Positions 1 through 8,919 of a stretch of DNA of 64,000 nt are shown piece by piece. This DNA comes from Sphingomonas morindae (GTDB lineage Bacteria; Pseudomonadota; Alphaproteobacteria; Sphingomonadales; Sphingomonadaceae). Numbering within the stretch: position 1 is the first letter of the stretch; every line of letters starts with the position of its first letter. Location: contig NZ_CP084930.1 in assembly GCF_023822065.1 (NCBI RefSeq), positions 824,501-888,500 on the forward strand, written 5' to 3'. Position numbers and translations under genes: made by a program. Below the pieces are notes generated by a model. It ran no database searches. It was not told the DNA's origin and saw only the letters and a list, made by a program, of their open reading frames with translations.

Positions 1-53
1 TCGGCCCGCGCCCGCGCGAAGACCGCCCAGTCGACCAGCTCCCCCGCTGCCAT
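1..53 (-). CDS. N-terminal fragment of an unidentified protein, cut by the window edge
   Basis: Only the first 17 codons are present (MAAGELVDWAVFARARA), and the gene continues leftward beyond base 1. An AGGAAG ribosome-binding site lies just upstream of the ATG at 53. It follows the TusA-like gene by 65 bases on the same strand, so it may be the last gene of that run. The fragment is too short to assign a family. Confidence 0.5.
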   Translation of the reverse strand, partial: MAAGELVDWAVFARARA

Positions 54-118
54 CGTCACTGCCGCTTCCTTTGCTTACCTCAGGCTCCGGCTTATCGCCG
101 CCCAACGTAAACAGAGGC

Positions 119-346
119 TTACTTTCCACCTTCGTCGATGGTCTGAGGTCCGAGATGGACCCAATCGTCGACGGTCCGCACGCTGCGCCCCTGCGCGGCG
201 GCGAGCGCGTGGATCTCGCTGACGGCGCGCTCGTCATCCAGCCGCACCGCCAGCCCCGCCCCGCCGCCTTCGCGCAGCGCCCGCGCCGCGCGCAGCACCG
301 GCCAGGGGCAGCGGAGCCCGCGCAGATCGAGCGCCGCGCCGGTCAC
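119..346 (-). CDS. TusA-family sulfurtransferase (sulfur carrier) protein
   Basis: A 75-residue protein with the TusA/SirA hallmark CPWPV near residue 12 (LRGLRCPWPVL). The cysteine is the persulfide-carrying residue in this family, which relays sulfur for tRNA thiolation or cofactor assembly in the cytoplasm. The size fits the family. The start is a GTG at 346 that overlaps the der stop codon (GTGA), implying translational coupling. An in-frame open stretch extends upstream into der but is a shadow. The specific sulfur acceptor cannot be deduced. Confidence 0.85.
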   Translation of the reverse strand: MTGAALDLRGLRCPWPVLRAARALREGGGAGLAVRLDDERAVSEIHALAAAQGRSVRTVDDWVHLGPQTIDEGGK

Positions 347-1713
347 TCCGCCGTCTTGAACGGATTTTTGGGGGCGCGCAGCGTCAGCCGCACCGGCACC
401 GCGCCAAAGCCAAGCTCGCGACGGATGCCGTTGATGAGATAGCGCTGATAGCTGGTGGGCAGCTGATCCACGCGCGTGCCGAACAGCACGAAGCTCGGCG
501 GCCGCGTCTTCACCTGGGTGACGAAGCGCAGCTTGATCCGCTTGCCGCCCGGGGCGGGAGGCGGATTCTTTTCCACCGCCGCCTCGAACCAGCGGTTGAG
601 CTGGCCGGTCGAGACGCGCCGCGACCAGGCCTCGCGCGTCTCGAACGCCGCGCCGAGCAGCTGGTCCAAACCCTTGCCCGTCGCCGCCGAGACCGCCAGC
701 ACCGGCACGCCGCGCACCTGCGACAGCCCCTCGTCCAGCGCCGCCTTGACGCCGTTGAACAGCGAGGACTGATTCTCCGCGACATCCCATTTGTTGAGCG
801 CGATCAGCAGCGCGCGCCCCTCTTCCAGGACGCGGTCGGCGATGCGCAGATCCTGCGCCTCCAGCCCGCGCGTGGCGTCCAGCAGCAGCACCACCACCTC
901 GGCGAAATCCACCGCGCGCATCGTATCGGAGGCGGAGAGTTTCTCGAGCTTGTCCTCGATCTTGGCGCGCTTGCGGAGCCCGGCGGTATCGATCAGCCGC
1001 ACCTTGCGGCCCTGCCACTCCCAATCCACCGCGATCGAATCGCGGGTGATGCCCGCTTCGGGCCCGGTGATCAGCCGGTCCTCGCCCAGCAGCTGGTTGA
1101 CGAGCGTGGACTTGCCGGCATTGGGACGGCCGACGATGGCGAGCTTGAGCGGCGCATCGGGCTGGGCCTCCTCCTCGCTCTCCGCCTCCGCCGCTTCGGC
1201 CTCCAGCTCGGCGCGCTCGATATGCGGCAGCAGCGCCTGGAAGAGATCGCCCATGCCCTCGCCATGTTCGGCGGAGATCGGCACCGGATCGCCCAGGCCG
1301 AGCGCGAAGCTTTCGAAGATGCCCGGCTCGGCGGCGCGGCCTTCGGCCTTGTTGGCGGCGAGGATGACGGGCGTGTCGCTGCCCCGAAGCCAGCGCGCCA
1401 CCTCCTCGTCCAGCGGGGTCACGCCGGCGCGGGCATCGAAGACGAACAGGGCGACATCCGCCTGGCGCACCGCCGCCTCGGTCTGCACCCGCATCCGCCC
1501 GGGCAGCGACTGGGGATCCTCATCCTCGAACCCGGCGGTATCGAACAGGCGGAAACTGAGGCCGAGCAGCTGGCCCTCGCCCTCGCGCCGATCGCGGGTG
1601 ACGCCGGGCCGATCATCGACCAGCGCGATGCGCTTGCCGACCAGGCGGTTGAACAGCGTCGACTTGCCGACATTGGGGCGGCCGACGATTGCGACGGTAG
1701 GGAGACGGGACAT
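343..1713 (-). CDS. der: Ribosome-biogenesis GTPase Der (EngA), two tandem G domains
   Basis: A 456-residue protein with two complete GTPase cores. The first has GRPNVGKSTL at the N terminus, DTAGFE and NKAE. The second has GRPNAGKSTL near residue 195, DTAGLRKR and NKWD. A C-terminal KH-like domain follows, ending in the typical tail. Der acts in maturation and stability of the 50S ribosomal subunit and is normally essential. It lies downstream of bamB, from which it is separated by a strong hairpin, and overlaps the TusA-like gene. Length and motifs match the family. Confidence 0.97.
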   Translation of the reverse strand: MSRLPTVAIVGRPNVGKSTLFNRLVGKRIALVDDRPGVTRDRREGEGQLLGLSFRLFDTAGFEDEDPQSLPGRMRVQTEAAVRQADVALFVFDARAGVTPLDEEVARWLRGSDTPVILAANKAEGRAAEPGIFESFALGLGDPVPISAEHGEGMGDLFQALLPHIERAELEAEAAEAESEEEAQPDAPLKLAIVGRPNAGKSTLVNQLLGEDRLITGPEAGITRDSIAVDWEWQGRKVRLIDTAGLRKRAKIEDKLEKLSASDTMRAVDFAEVVVLLLDATRGLEAQDLRIADRVLEEGRALLIALNKWDVAENQSSLFNGVKAALDEGLSQVRGVPVLAVSAATGKGLDQLLGAAFETREAWSRRVSTGQLNRWFEAAVEKNPPPAPGGKRIKLRFVTQVKTRPPSFVLFGTRVDQLPTSYQRYLINGIRRELGFGAVPVRLTLRAPKNPFKTAE

Positions 1714-1755
1714 GCCCGCGCGCTACCCTATTCCCGCGCCAAACTAAATGGGCTT

Positions 1756-1790
1756 GCGCGGCGCGGGCCGCCAAGACGCCCGCGCCGCGC
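1756..1790 (-). terminator. Perfect 13-bp GC hairpin between bamB and der
   Basis: GCGCGGCGCGGGC (1756-1768) and its exact reverse complement (1778-1790) flank a 9-nt loop just past the bamB stop codon. No clear T-run follows on the minus strand. It may be a partial terminator, an RNA-stability element or an attenuator limiting read-through into der. Confidence 0.45.
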
Positions 1791-1802
1791 CGAGACGGCG
1801 GC

Positions 1803-3206
1803 TCAGCGCCAGGCGGACAGCGTGCCGTCGCTCGCCAGCGTGTAGAGCATGGAATTGGCCACCACCGGCGGCAGATTCACCGGCTTCTTCGAAATCCGCA
1901 CCTGCGCCGAGACCTTGCCCGTTTCCGGCGCGACATAGGCGAGATCGCCGTCGGTGCTGGTGAGCAGCAGCCGGCCGCCGGCCAGCACCGGCCCGCTCCA
2001 GGTGATCTGCTTGGTCTTCTTCTTCGGGTTCTTCCAGCGATCGAGCTGGGTCGTCCAGCGGATCTTGCCCGTGGTGCGCTGGATGCAATAGAGCTGCGCC
2101 GTATCGCTCACCACGAACAGCCAGTCCCCGCCCAGCGCCGGGGTGGAGATGCCGCCGATGTTGAGCTCCCACAGCCGCTGGCCGGTGACGAGATCGAGCG
2201 CGATGGTGCGGCCGCCCGCGCCCACCGCATAGACGCGCGTATCGTCCACCACCGGGCTCGCATCGACATCGGAGACATCGCCCACCGTCGTCGAGACGCT
2301 GGTGCGCGTCAGCGCGTCCTGCCACACGACGCGGCCATTCTCGTAGCGATAGGCATCGAGATCGCCCGAGGAGAAGCCCGCGATCACCGTGCCGCGCGCG
2401 ATCGCCGGGGCGCCCGCGCCGAACACGCCGGCCGATTGCAGCGGGCCGCTCGCGGTCCATTGCGTGGCGCCATCGGCCTCGTTGAGCGCGTAGAGCTGAT
2501 TGTCCTGCGTCATCGCATAGACGGCGCCATTGCCGATCGCCGGGGCGCCGCGCATCGGGCCCGCCGGCGTCACCTTCCACTCGATCTTGCCGCTCGCGGC
2601 ATCGAGTTGCGCCACCTCGCCCAGGCCGTTGGTGGCGTAGAGCTTGCCATTGTCGTAGCTGACACCGCCGCCGAACAGCGACTTGCGGAAGCTCTTGCGC
2701 TTCTTGCCGAGCACCAGCCCGACCGGGCCGCCGCGCTTCAGCGCCGGGCCCTCGCGTCCGGCCAGCTGCGCCTTCCACAGCAGTTCGCCGGTGGCGGCGT
2801 TGAAGGCGCGCACCGTGGCGGTGGTATCCATGACATAGAGCTTGCCGTCGGCGATCACCGGCGCCGCGCCCAGTCGCGCGCCCGCCTTGGCGCCCTCGAG
2901 CCGCGCCGTCCAGACCCGCGCCGGCTGCGCGCCCAGCGCGACATTGCCCATCGCCTTTTGCGGATTGCCGCCCGGCTGCGGCCAGCCGCTATTCACCTCG
3001 GCCGGGGGCACCTGCACCGGCGTGTTGGCGAGACCGGGATCGGAGCTTGCGCCCTCCTCCACCGTCAGCACCGGCACACGCTCGCCCAGCACCGCCGTCT
3101 TGGGCTTGCCGTCGCCATGGCCCTTGAAGATACCGCATCCCGACAGCAGCAGCACCGCCGTCATCGCCGCCAAAGGCTTTCGCATCGCCCGCCCGCTCAT
3201 CATCAT
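1803..3206 (-). CDS. bamB: Outer-membrane assembly lipoprotein BamB (PQQ-type beta-propeller)
   Basis: A 467-residue lipoprotein precursor. The hydrophobic signal ends in the lipobox LLLSGC, after which the protein would be anchored to the outer membrane. The rest consists of repeated PQQ/quinoprotein-type propeller blades with recurrent patterns such as GKLYVMDTTATVRAFNAATG and GKIEWKV. BamB is an accessory subunit of the BAM complex, which folds beta-barrels. The first of three consecutive ATGs (3206) has an AAGGA about 10 nt upstream; ATG 3185 (MRKPLAAM) is another possible start. The order YfgM-like, bamB, der matches that in many proteobacteria. Confidence 0.93.
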   Translation of the reverse strand: MMMSGRAMRKPLAAMTAVLLLSGCGIFKGHGDGKPKTAVLGERVPVLTVEEGASSDPGLANTPVQVPPAEVNSGWPQPGGNPQKAMGNVALGAQPARVWTARLEGAKAGARLGAAPVIADGKLYVMDTTATVRAFNAATGELLWKAQLAGREGPALKRGGPVGLVLGKKRKSFRKSLFGGGVSYDNGKLYATNGLGEVAQLDAASGKIEWKVTPAGPMRGAPAIGNGAVYAMTQDNQLYALNEADGATQWTASGPLQSAGVFGAGAPAIARGTVIAGFSSGDLDAYRYENGRVVWQDALTRTSVSTTVGDVSDVDASPVVDDTRVYAVGAGGRTIALDLVTGQRLWELNIGGISTPALGGDWLFVVSDTAQLYCIQRTTGKIRWTTQLDRWKNPKKKTKQITWSGPVLAGGRLLLTSTDGDLAYVAPETGKVSAQVRISKKPVNLPPVVANSMLYTLASDGTLSAWR

Positions 3207-3229
3207 CGGTTTAAAATCCTTAGCCCCTG

Positions 3230-3931
3230 TCAGGACCGGCCGCTGTCGGCAGGCTGAACGTCCCGGCCGAGATCGGCGGCAAGCTGGGCGACGCGGCCGC
3301 GCAGCGATTGCGGCACGCTCCGGTCCTTGGCCACTTCCGCGAAGCTTTGCGCGGCCTCTTTGGTCTGGCCGAGCTTCATCTGCGCCAGCCCGGTCAGCTC
3401 GCCCGCCGATCCGAACCAGGCGGTGCCAGGCACCATCAGCGGCTTGAGCCGGGCGATCACCGTGCCCGGCGGCAGCGTATCGAAGGCGAGCGCGGTGGCG
3501 CGGACCAGCGCCAGATCGCGCACCGGCTGCGGCGCGCCGGCATCGTTGGCGACGGCCATGAATTTGGTCGCGGCGTCGCCATTCTTGCCGTCGCGGATCA
3601 GCGCATCGGCCTGCAACACGCCGGCGAGCGCGGCATAGCCGGCGCTGCCATCCTGCTCCAGCGTGGCGAGCTTGGTCTTGGCGGCGGCGCTGTTGCCGGC
3701 GCCGAGCGCGGTCATCGCCGCGGTCAGCACCTCGCCATTCTCGCCCGCGCGCACGTCGCGATGATGCTGCCAGAACAACCAGCCGCCAAAGGCGATCAGG
3801 CCGATCACCACCAGCGCCGCGGCGATCAGGCCGTAGCGGCGCGCGGCGACCGTCATCTTCTCGCGGCGGACCTCATCGTCCACCTCGCGGAAAAACGCCT
3901 CGTTACTGTGCGGCGATCGGGCCAAAACCAA
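3230..3931 (-). CDS. YfgM-like tetratricopeptide-type membrane-anchored protein
   Basis: A 233-residue protein. A short cytoplasmic start (NEAFFREVDDEVRRE) precedes one membrane helix at about residues 33-55 (YGLIAAALVVIGLIAFGGWLF). A periplasmic region of alanine-rich helical repeats follows, resembling the TPR_21/YfgM ancillary family. YfgM-type proteins associate with the SecYEG translocon and periplasmic chaperones. It sits directly upstream of bamB, the conserved arrangement. The assignment rests on topology and synteny more than on a diagnostic motif. Confidence 0.8.
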   Translation of the reverse strand: MVLARSPHSNEAFFREVDDEVRREKMTVAARRYGLIAAALVVIGLIAFGGWLFWQHHRDVRAGENGEVLTAAMTALGAGNSAAAKTKLATLEQDGSAGYAALAGVLQADALIRDGKNGDAATKFMAVANDAGAPQPVRDLALVRATALAFDTLPPGTVIARLKPLMVPGTAWFGSAGELTGLAQMKLGQTKEAAQSFAEVAKDRSVPQSLRGRVAQLAADLGRDVQPADSGRS

Positions 3932-3988
3932 CTCTCCAGGGATCAGGGACGCGGACCTTAGCCGGGCCGGCCGGCGGAAACAAATGGC

Positions 3989-4864
3989 CTATGGCTTGGG
4001 CGCGTAGATATGTGCCGTCTCGGGGAAGGCGCGGGCGCGCACCTCGGCCGCATAGCGGGCCGCCGCCGCATCGATCCGCCCGGCGAATTCGTCGTACCGC
4101 TTCACGAACCGCGCGGTGCGTTCGAACATGCCGAGCATGTCGTCGATCACCAGCACCTGGCCGTCGCACGCCGCCGAGGCGCCGATGCCGATCACCGGGC
4201 AGGGCACCGCGCCGGTGATCGCCACCGCCAGGGGCTCCATCACGCCTTCCACCACCAGCGCGAAGCAGCCGGCCTCGGCGATCGCGCGCGCATCGGCGAG
4301 GATCTTCGCCTCCTCGGCGGGCTCGCGCCCGCGCGCGCCATAGCCGCCCAGCGCGTTCACCGCCTGCGGCGTCAGCCCGACATGGCCGACCACCGGAATG
4401 CCCCGCGCCGCCAGAAAGGCCACGGTCGGCGCCATCGCCTCGCCGCCTTCCAGCTTGACCGCCGCCGCGCCGCTTTCCTTGAGCAGCCGCGCCGCCGCGG
4501 CGAAGGCCTGTTCGGGCGAGGCCTCGTAGCTGCCGAACGGCATGTCGATCACCACCACGCTGTGCCAGGAGCCGCGCACCACGGCGGCGCCATGCGCGGC
4601 CATCATGTCCAGGCTCACCGGCAGCGTCGAGGGCAGGCCGTAGATCACCTGGGCGAGGCTGTCGCCCACGAGCAGCATGTCGCAATGCGGATCGAGGATC
4701 TGCGCCATGCGCGCGGTATAGGCGGTGAGCATCACGATCGGCTCCGCCACCGGGCGCATGTCCGGCTTGCGCGCGCGGATGGCGGGCACCGTCAGCCGCT
4801 TCATCGGAGTCGGCGTGGGCGTGGCGCGGCTGGTCGCGGCATCGAGCGTGAAGCTGGTCGACAT
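3989..4864 (-). CDS. panB: 3-methyl-2-oxobutanoate hydroxymethyltransferase PanB
   Basis: A 291-residue enzyme that makes ketopantoate from alpha-ketoisovalerate and methylene-tetrahydrofolate, the first committed step of pantothenate/CoA synthesis. Family signatures include [27 protein letters not shown] (metal-binding Asp), MPFGSY, KLEGG and GHVGLTPQ. The catalytic glutamate region is FALVVEGV. I chose the ATG at 4864 ([14 protein letters not shown]) because it fits the known sphingomonad N terminus; the in-frame open stretch upstream belongs to the Spx-like gene region. No panC lies next to it. Confidence 0.95.
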   Translation of the reverse strand: MSTSFTLDAATSRATPTPTPMKRLTVPAIRARKPDMRPVAEPIVMLTAYTARMAQILDPHCDMLLVGDSLAQVIYGLPSTLPVSLDMMAAHGAAVVRGSWHSVVVIDMPFGSYEASPEQAFAAAARLLKESGAAAVKLEGGEAMAPTVAFLAARGIPVVGHVGLTPQAVNALGGYGARGREPAEEAKILADARAIAEAGCFALVVEGVMEPLAVAITGAVPCPVIGIGASAACDGQVLVIDDMLGMFERTARFVKRYDEFAGRIDAAAARYAAEVRARAFPETAHIYAPKP

Positions 4865-4908
4865 GGCGGCGCTGTAGAGCCTTGGGCCGCGCGGGGGAAG
4901 CGCTTCGC

Positions 4909-5256
4909 TCAGCCGGCCAGCGCGTCCGCGTAGAGATCGGGCTTGAAGCCGACGATCCGCGCCGCGCCCATATCCAGCACCGGCCGCTTGATCATCGAGG
5001 GCTGGGCCAGCATCAGTGCCACCGCGCGCGGCGCGTCGAGCCCCTGCTTGTCCGCCTCGGGCAGGCGGCGAAAGCTGGTGCCGGCGCGGTTGAGCAGCGT
5101 TTCCCAGCCCATCTCGGCCACCCAGGACTCCAGCCGCGCGCGATCGATGCCGGCGGTCTTGTAATCGTGGAAGGCATAGGCGACGCCGTGCGCGTCCAGC
5201 CAGGCGCGCGCCTTCTTCATCGTGTCGCACGCCTTGATGCCATACAGGGTGATCAT
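4909..5256 (-). CDS. Spx/MgsR/ArsC-family reductase-like protein (YffB type)
   Basis: A 115-residue thioredoxin-fold protein of the ArsC/Spx superfamily, starting [20 protein letters not shown]. It has a single active-site-like Cys in the CDTMKKA motif and the family segment MIKRPVLD near residue 90. YffB-like members resemble glutathione-dependent thiol reductases; Spx members bind RNA polymerase in Firmicutes. The substrate here is unknown. It lies 44 bases upstream of panB on the same strand, so the two may be co-transcribed. Confidence 0.82.
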   Translation of the reverse strand: MITLYGIKACDTMKKARAWLDAHGVAYAFHDYKTAGIDRARLESWVAEMGWETLLNRAGTSFRRLPEADKQGLDAPRAVALMLAQPSMIKRPVLDMGAARIVGFKPDLYADALAG

Positions 5257-5390
5257 CGCCGCTCCGCCTCAGCCCGGGTCTCGCCGCCGCCTAGCCGAGC
5301 CGGGCGGCGCGGGCCAGTCCCAGGCCTGCGGCAAGCCCGGATGGGCCTTTGCCGCGCCGCCCGCTACTTTTGGGGCGAAGGGAGCATGGC

Positions 5391-5882
5391 ATGACGACGG
5401 CGTGGGCCATCATCGACGTTCAGCAGGATTATTTCCCCGGCGGCGCGCTGCCCCTGTGGCGCGCCATTGAAACCGAGGCCGCGATCGTCGCGGCGATCGC
5501 CGACGCGCGCGCGGCAGGCGAGCGCATCCTCCTCGTCCGCCACCGCAACCCGGCCGATGCCGCGCTGTTCGCCGCCGACAGCGCGGGCGCGGCGCTGCGC
5601 CCGGCGGTGCTGGCGGCGGCGGGGCCCGAGGCGCCGATCGTGACGAAGAGCGTCGCCGATGCCTTTCAGGGCACCGATCTCGCCCGCCATCTCGACGGGA
5701 TCGATACGCTGCGCCTGTGCGGGATGATGACGCAGAACTGCATCGTCTTCACCGCCCTGTCCCGCGCGACCGACGGGCTGCGGGTCCAGGTCGCCCCCGA
5801 TCTCTGCACCGCGCCCACCGAGCAGATCCACCGCATCGCGCTCCGCGCCCTGGCGAGCAAGGTGGAGCTGGTCGAGGGCTAA
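5391..5882 (+). CDS. Isochorismatase-family cysteine hydrolase
   Basis: A 163-residue alpha/beta hydrolase of the isochorismatase-like superfamily. The apparent catalytic triad is Asp in IIDVQQDYF, Lys in VTKSVADAF and Cys in GMMTQNCIVFTA. Such enzymes hydrolyse small amides or vinyl ethers (nicotinamidase, isochorismatase, N-carbamoyl hydrolase types). The substrate cannot be told from sequence. ATG 5391 is preceded by GAAGGGAG. The gene is convergent with the heme oxygenase gene, with only 18 bases between them. Confidence 0.85.
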   Translation: MTTAWAIIDVQQDYFPGGALPLWRAIETEAAIVAAIADARAAGERILLVRHRNPADAALFAADSAGAALRPAVLAAAGPEAPIVTKSVADAFQGTDLARHLDGIDTLRLCGMMTQNCIVFTALSRATDGLRVQVAPDLCTAPTEQIHRIALRALASKVELVEG

Positions 5883-5900
5883 TGGGCGCCCGGCGCCGGA

Positions 5901-6515
5901 TCAGAAGATGTGACGATCGGCGAGCGACCGGACGAGGGCGAAGGCTTCGCGCGCGCCGGCGCCGGCCCGCGCATCGTCGACCACGCTCAGCGGCGCGGCG
6001 TCGAGCGCCTCGACGAAGCGGCGCCACTGCTCGGCCGGCCCTTCCCGGGCCGGCGCCAGGTGCCGCGCGCCGAAATCGTCCGAAAGCCCGATCTTCGCCA
6101 CCTGCTTGCGGAGCAGACTGGCGCCGAGGTTCGATCCTTCGGCGACATAGAGCCAGCCCAGCGCGGTGGCGACCTCGATCGGCGCCGCTTCCGCGAAGAC
6201 CGGCGGCTGAACCGGCGGCGGCGCGCTCAGGCCAAGATCCGACAGGTCGAGCGCGACGAGCGGCAGGCGTCGGCGCTCCACCAGCTGCGGGATCAGCGCT
6301 TGCAGCCGGGGATGCCGGTAGAGCGCGTCCACCGCCCGGTGGAACTGCAGCTGCATAACGAGGAAGCGGCCATAGGCTTCGACACTCGCGAAGGTGTCTG
6401 CCTGGCTGAGCGCGGAGTCGAGCTGCGCGTGCTGCTCGCAGGTCAGGGCCTTGAGCCGCTTGGCGCGGCTTTCCTCGTGCAGGAGGGGCGCGCCTTCGAC
6501 GATCAGTTTGGTCAT
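5901..6515 (-). CDS. hemO: Biliverdin-producing heme oxygenase
   Basis: A 204-residue all-helical protein of the bacterial heme oxygenase family. The proximal heme ligand is probably His29 in LTCEQHAQLD. The distal helix has the glycine motif GWLYVAEGSNLGA, followed by LLRKQVAKIGL. It would open heme to biliverdin, CO and Fe2+ in the cytoplasm, releasing iron. It is the last gene of the heme-uptake cluster, after tonB, which supports a role in using imported heme. The start ATG 6515 (MTKLIVEGAPLLHEES) lies about 50 bases after the tonB stop codon. In some phytochrome operons a similar enzyme supplies biliverdin; no phytochrome is nearby. Confidence 0.9.
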   Translation of the reverse strand: MTKLIVEGAPLLHEESRAKRLKALTCEQHAQLDSALSQADTFASVEAYGRFLVMQLQFHRAVDALYRHPRLQALIPQLVERRRLPLVALDLSDLGLSAPPPVQPPVFAEAAPIEVATALGWLYVAEGSNLGASLLRKQVAKIGLSDDFGARHLAPAREGPAEQWRRFVEALDAAPLSVVDDARAGAGAREAFALVRSLADRHIF

Positions 6516-6562
6516 GGGCAATGGCCTTTCGGAAGCGGGTTGCGGGCAGAAAGGGGCGATGG

Positions 6563-7417
6563 CTAGGAGCGGTGCGCGTCCAGCGAGAACCGCACCGGCA
6601 CCTCGACGCGCACCGGATCGCCCCGGATCGCGGCATCGGGCGGCGGCAGGGGCGCGGCGCGGCGGACGGTGGCGAGCGCCTCCATGTCGAGCAGCGGATA
6701 TCCGGAAGGCCGGCGCAGCTCGACGCCGAGCACCGAACCCTCGCGGCTCACCAGGATCGCGACGGTGACAACGCCTTGCTGGCCGGCGCTCTCGGCGGCG
6801 CGCGGGTAGCGGCGAAATTGCTGGAGGCGGCCGAGCAGCCTTGCCAGCCACGCGGCCTCGGCGGCGTCCGCCTGCGCGGCGGCGCCGTCCTGCGCGGCCG
6901 CCGTGCCGGTTTCGGGCGCCACGGCCGGCGGTGCCGTCGCCGGCGCACCGGGCTCGCGCGCCGGACCGCTCGAGAAGGCCGGAGGCGCGCCGGTCGTGGC
7001 GGCGGCCTGGGCGGGCGCCGGTTGCGCGACGGGGGCCGGCGCCGCGGCATCGGACGTGCGCGCCGCCTCCGGCCTGCCCTCGCGCCGAGGCGGGTCCGGC
7101 CTCGCTGGCGCGTTGCGGGAAGAAGGCGGCGCCGCGCCGGGGAGATCGAAGCGGAGCAGGCGTGTCGCGCGCGCCGGCGGCGCCGCCGGGATCAGGCGGG
7201 CGCGCGCGGTCCAGAAGATCAACGCCAGCGCGACCGCGACGATCGCCAGCGCGCCCAGCGCGCCCGCCGGCCGGGCGGCGCGCGGCGGCGCATAGGATGA
7301 TCGCGCGCGCCACCCGCCCTCGCCAAGAACAGGCGCGTCGCCGCCGCCCGCGGCGGTCTGCCGCAGAAATTTGGCGGCGGCGTGCGGATCGTCGAGGCGA
7401 GCCAGTTCAGAGTACAT
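6563..7417 (-). CDS. tonB: TonB-family energy transducer dedicated to the heme cluster
   Basis: A 284-residue protein with a cytoplasmic N terminus of about 50 residues (unusually long for TonB) and one membrane helix (residues 51-70, GALGALAIVAVALALIFW). A Pro/Ala-rich periplasmic spacer follows, then a C-terminal TonB domain (from about 195) with FRRYPRAAESAGQQGVVTV and GYPLLDMEALATVRRAAPLP. It would couple the proton motive force to the outer-membrane receptor. ATG 7417 overlaps the end of the Slam gene by 11 bases, indicating tight coupling. ExbB/ExbD are not in the window, so they must be shared. Confidence 0.92.
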   Translation of the reverse strand: MYSELARLDDPHAAAKFLRQTAAGGGDAPVLGEGGWRARSSYAPPRAARPAGALGALAIVAVALALIFWTARARLIPAAPPARATRLLRFDLPGAAPPSSRNAPARPDPPRREGRPEAARTSDAAAPAPVAQPAPAQAAATTGAPPAFSSGPAREPGAPATAPPAVAPETGTAAAQDGAAAQADAAEAAWLARLLGRLQQFRRYPRAAESAGQQGVVTVAILVSREGSVLGVELRRPSGYPLLDMEALATVRRAAPLPPPDAAIRGDPVRVEVPVRFSLDAHRS

Positions 7418-8915
7418 GATCGATCCTGACGCTGAGGCTGGTGCGGCGATAGGCGTAGAGCCAATCGACCGTGCTGGCGGTGCGGCCATGCTGGGCGAGC
7501 AGGCTGGGGCTGAAGCCGGCCAGGCGCAGGCCGGGCCATCGCGCGAGCAGGCTGTAAGTCTGCTCGGTATCGCGCCGAGTCGCGTCGAGCAGCGCGCTAT
7601 AGGCCGCATAGTCGCGCTGCCGCACCGAGGCCGTCAGCAGCAGCTCGGCCGCCGCGCCGATTGTCTTCACCAGGCCGACGCGCCCGCCATATTGCCGATA
7701 GGCGTTGACCGCATCGCGCGCGCTTTTGTCGACCAGGTCCGGGCCGGCGAACAGCGTCCAGCCATGCGGCAGCGTGTACCAGCCGGTGAGCGCGAGATCG
7801 GCCTGGCGCCCGCTGAAATCCTGGTAGTCATCGCGGCGATAGGCGAAGTGGCGCAGATTGGCCTCGAGCCGCACCAAAGCGCGCGGGCCGATCGCCACGC
7901 CGAATTCGCCATGGCCGCCCCAGGCCTCGTACAGCCGCGCCGCCCCGAGCGTGCCAAGATCATAGGACGGCGCCAGCACCAGCCCCGTCCGCGCCGAGCG
8001 CCGGTCATAGCCGGCGTAGAGCGACAGCGATGTCTGGCTATAGGCATGGTTGCCCGGATAGACATCGCCGAACAGCAGCGCGCGCGCGGCGATGCCGCTC
8101 CGCCCGCCGAGCGGGCGGCGCCAGGCGGCATTGGCTTCGATGTTGATCCCCGCCGCCGCGATCGGCGCGGGCACCTTGCGGTCGATCAGGCAGCCGCCAT
8201 CGTCTCCGGCGAGCAGACAGGTGGCGCTGGCCGAGGATTGGTTGAGGTTGGAGCTATAGCCCGGCCCGATCGAGAGCATGGCTTGCACGCCGCGTCTTTT
8301 GCGCAGCGCGCCCCGGAATAGCTCGACCGTCCGCAGCACGCCCGCCGCCTTGTCCCCCTGGGTGGCGAGTTCGCGCCGGAGATCGTCGAACAGCCGCGCC
8401 GCCTCCCGGTCGCGATGATCCAGAAAGAGCGCGCGCGCGAGTTCGAGCCGCGCCGGCAGCAAGTCCGGCTGGCGCGCGAGCAGCGCACGATAGGTGTCGG
8501 TCGCCCGCGCCAGATCGCCCTGCGCGCGCGCCAGCGCCGCCTCGGCATAGAGCAGCAACGCCGCGTCGCGATCGGGCAGCGTGCGATAGGCGTCGAGAAG
8601 GCGGCGCGCCTCCGCCCAGCGCTGCCGGACCAGCGAGAGATAGAGCGCTGCGCCGAGATCATTGGCGTTGGAGCCTCCGTCCTGGGGCGCGCCGTCGATC
8701 GCGATCGCGGCGGTATCGGCCGCCGCCGCGGCGGCGCGCGCGTCGGCCGCGGCCTTGCGGCGCTCGGCCGCTTCGCCGAGCCGCAGCCCCGTGTCGAGAG
8801 GAGCCGTCGGCTGCGCCCGCGCACCGCCCGGCGTCGCGATCATGCAGAGCATGGCCGACGCCAGGCACGCGCCGCGAAGGACAAGGGTCGCGAAGACCCT
8901 TGCCCCCCGACGCAC
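7407..8915 (-). CDS. Slam-type surface (lipo)protein translocator: TPR region plus outer-membrane barrel
   Basis: Probably 502 residues from GTG 8915. This start gives a clean signal peptide (MRRGARVFATLVLRGACL, then ATPGGARA before QPTAP) and has AGGA 9 nt upstream. ATG 8951 or GTG 8963 would add up to 16 residues. After the signal come TPR-like helices (about 60-220; LDAYRTLPDRDAALLLYAEA, LARATDTYRALLARQP). The last 270 or so residues are amphipathic strands of a DUF560-type barrel (GPGYSSNLN, LSLYAGYDRRSARTGL, final RRTSLSVRIDHVL). Slam proteins move TbpB-like substrates across the outer membrane. The gene overlaps the end of tonB's start and directly follows its probable cargo gene, as Slam genes usually do. 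Confidence 0.87.
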   Translation of the reverse strand: MRRGARVFATLVLRGACLASAMLCMIATPGGARAQPTAPLDTGLRLGEAAERRKAAADARAAAAAADTAAIAIDGAPQDGGSNANDLGAALYLSLVRQRWAEARRLLDAYRTLPDRDAALLLYAEAALARAQGDLARATDTYRALLARQPDLLPARLELARALFLDHRDREAARLFDDLRRELATQGDKAAGVLRTVELFRGALRKRRGVQAMLSIGPGYSSNLNQSSASATCLLAGDDGGCLIDRKVPAPIAAAGINIEANAAWRRPLGGRSGIAARALLFGDVYPGNHAYSQTSLSLYAGYDRRSARTGLVLAPSYDLGTLGAARLYEAWGGHGEFGVAIGPRALVRLEANLRHFAYRRDDYQDFSGRQADLALTGWYTLPHGWTLFAGPDLVDKSARDAVNAYRQYGGRVGLVKTIGAAAELLLTASVRQRDYAAYSALLDATRRDTEQTYSLLARWPGLRLAGFSPSLLAQHGRTASTVDWLYAYRRTSLSVRIDHVL

Positions 8916-8919
8916 AGGC

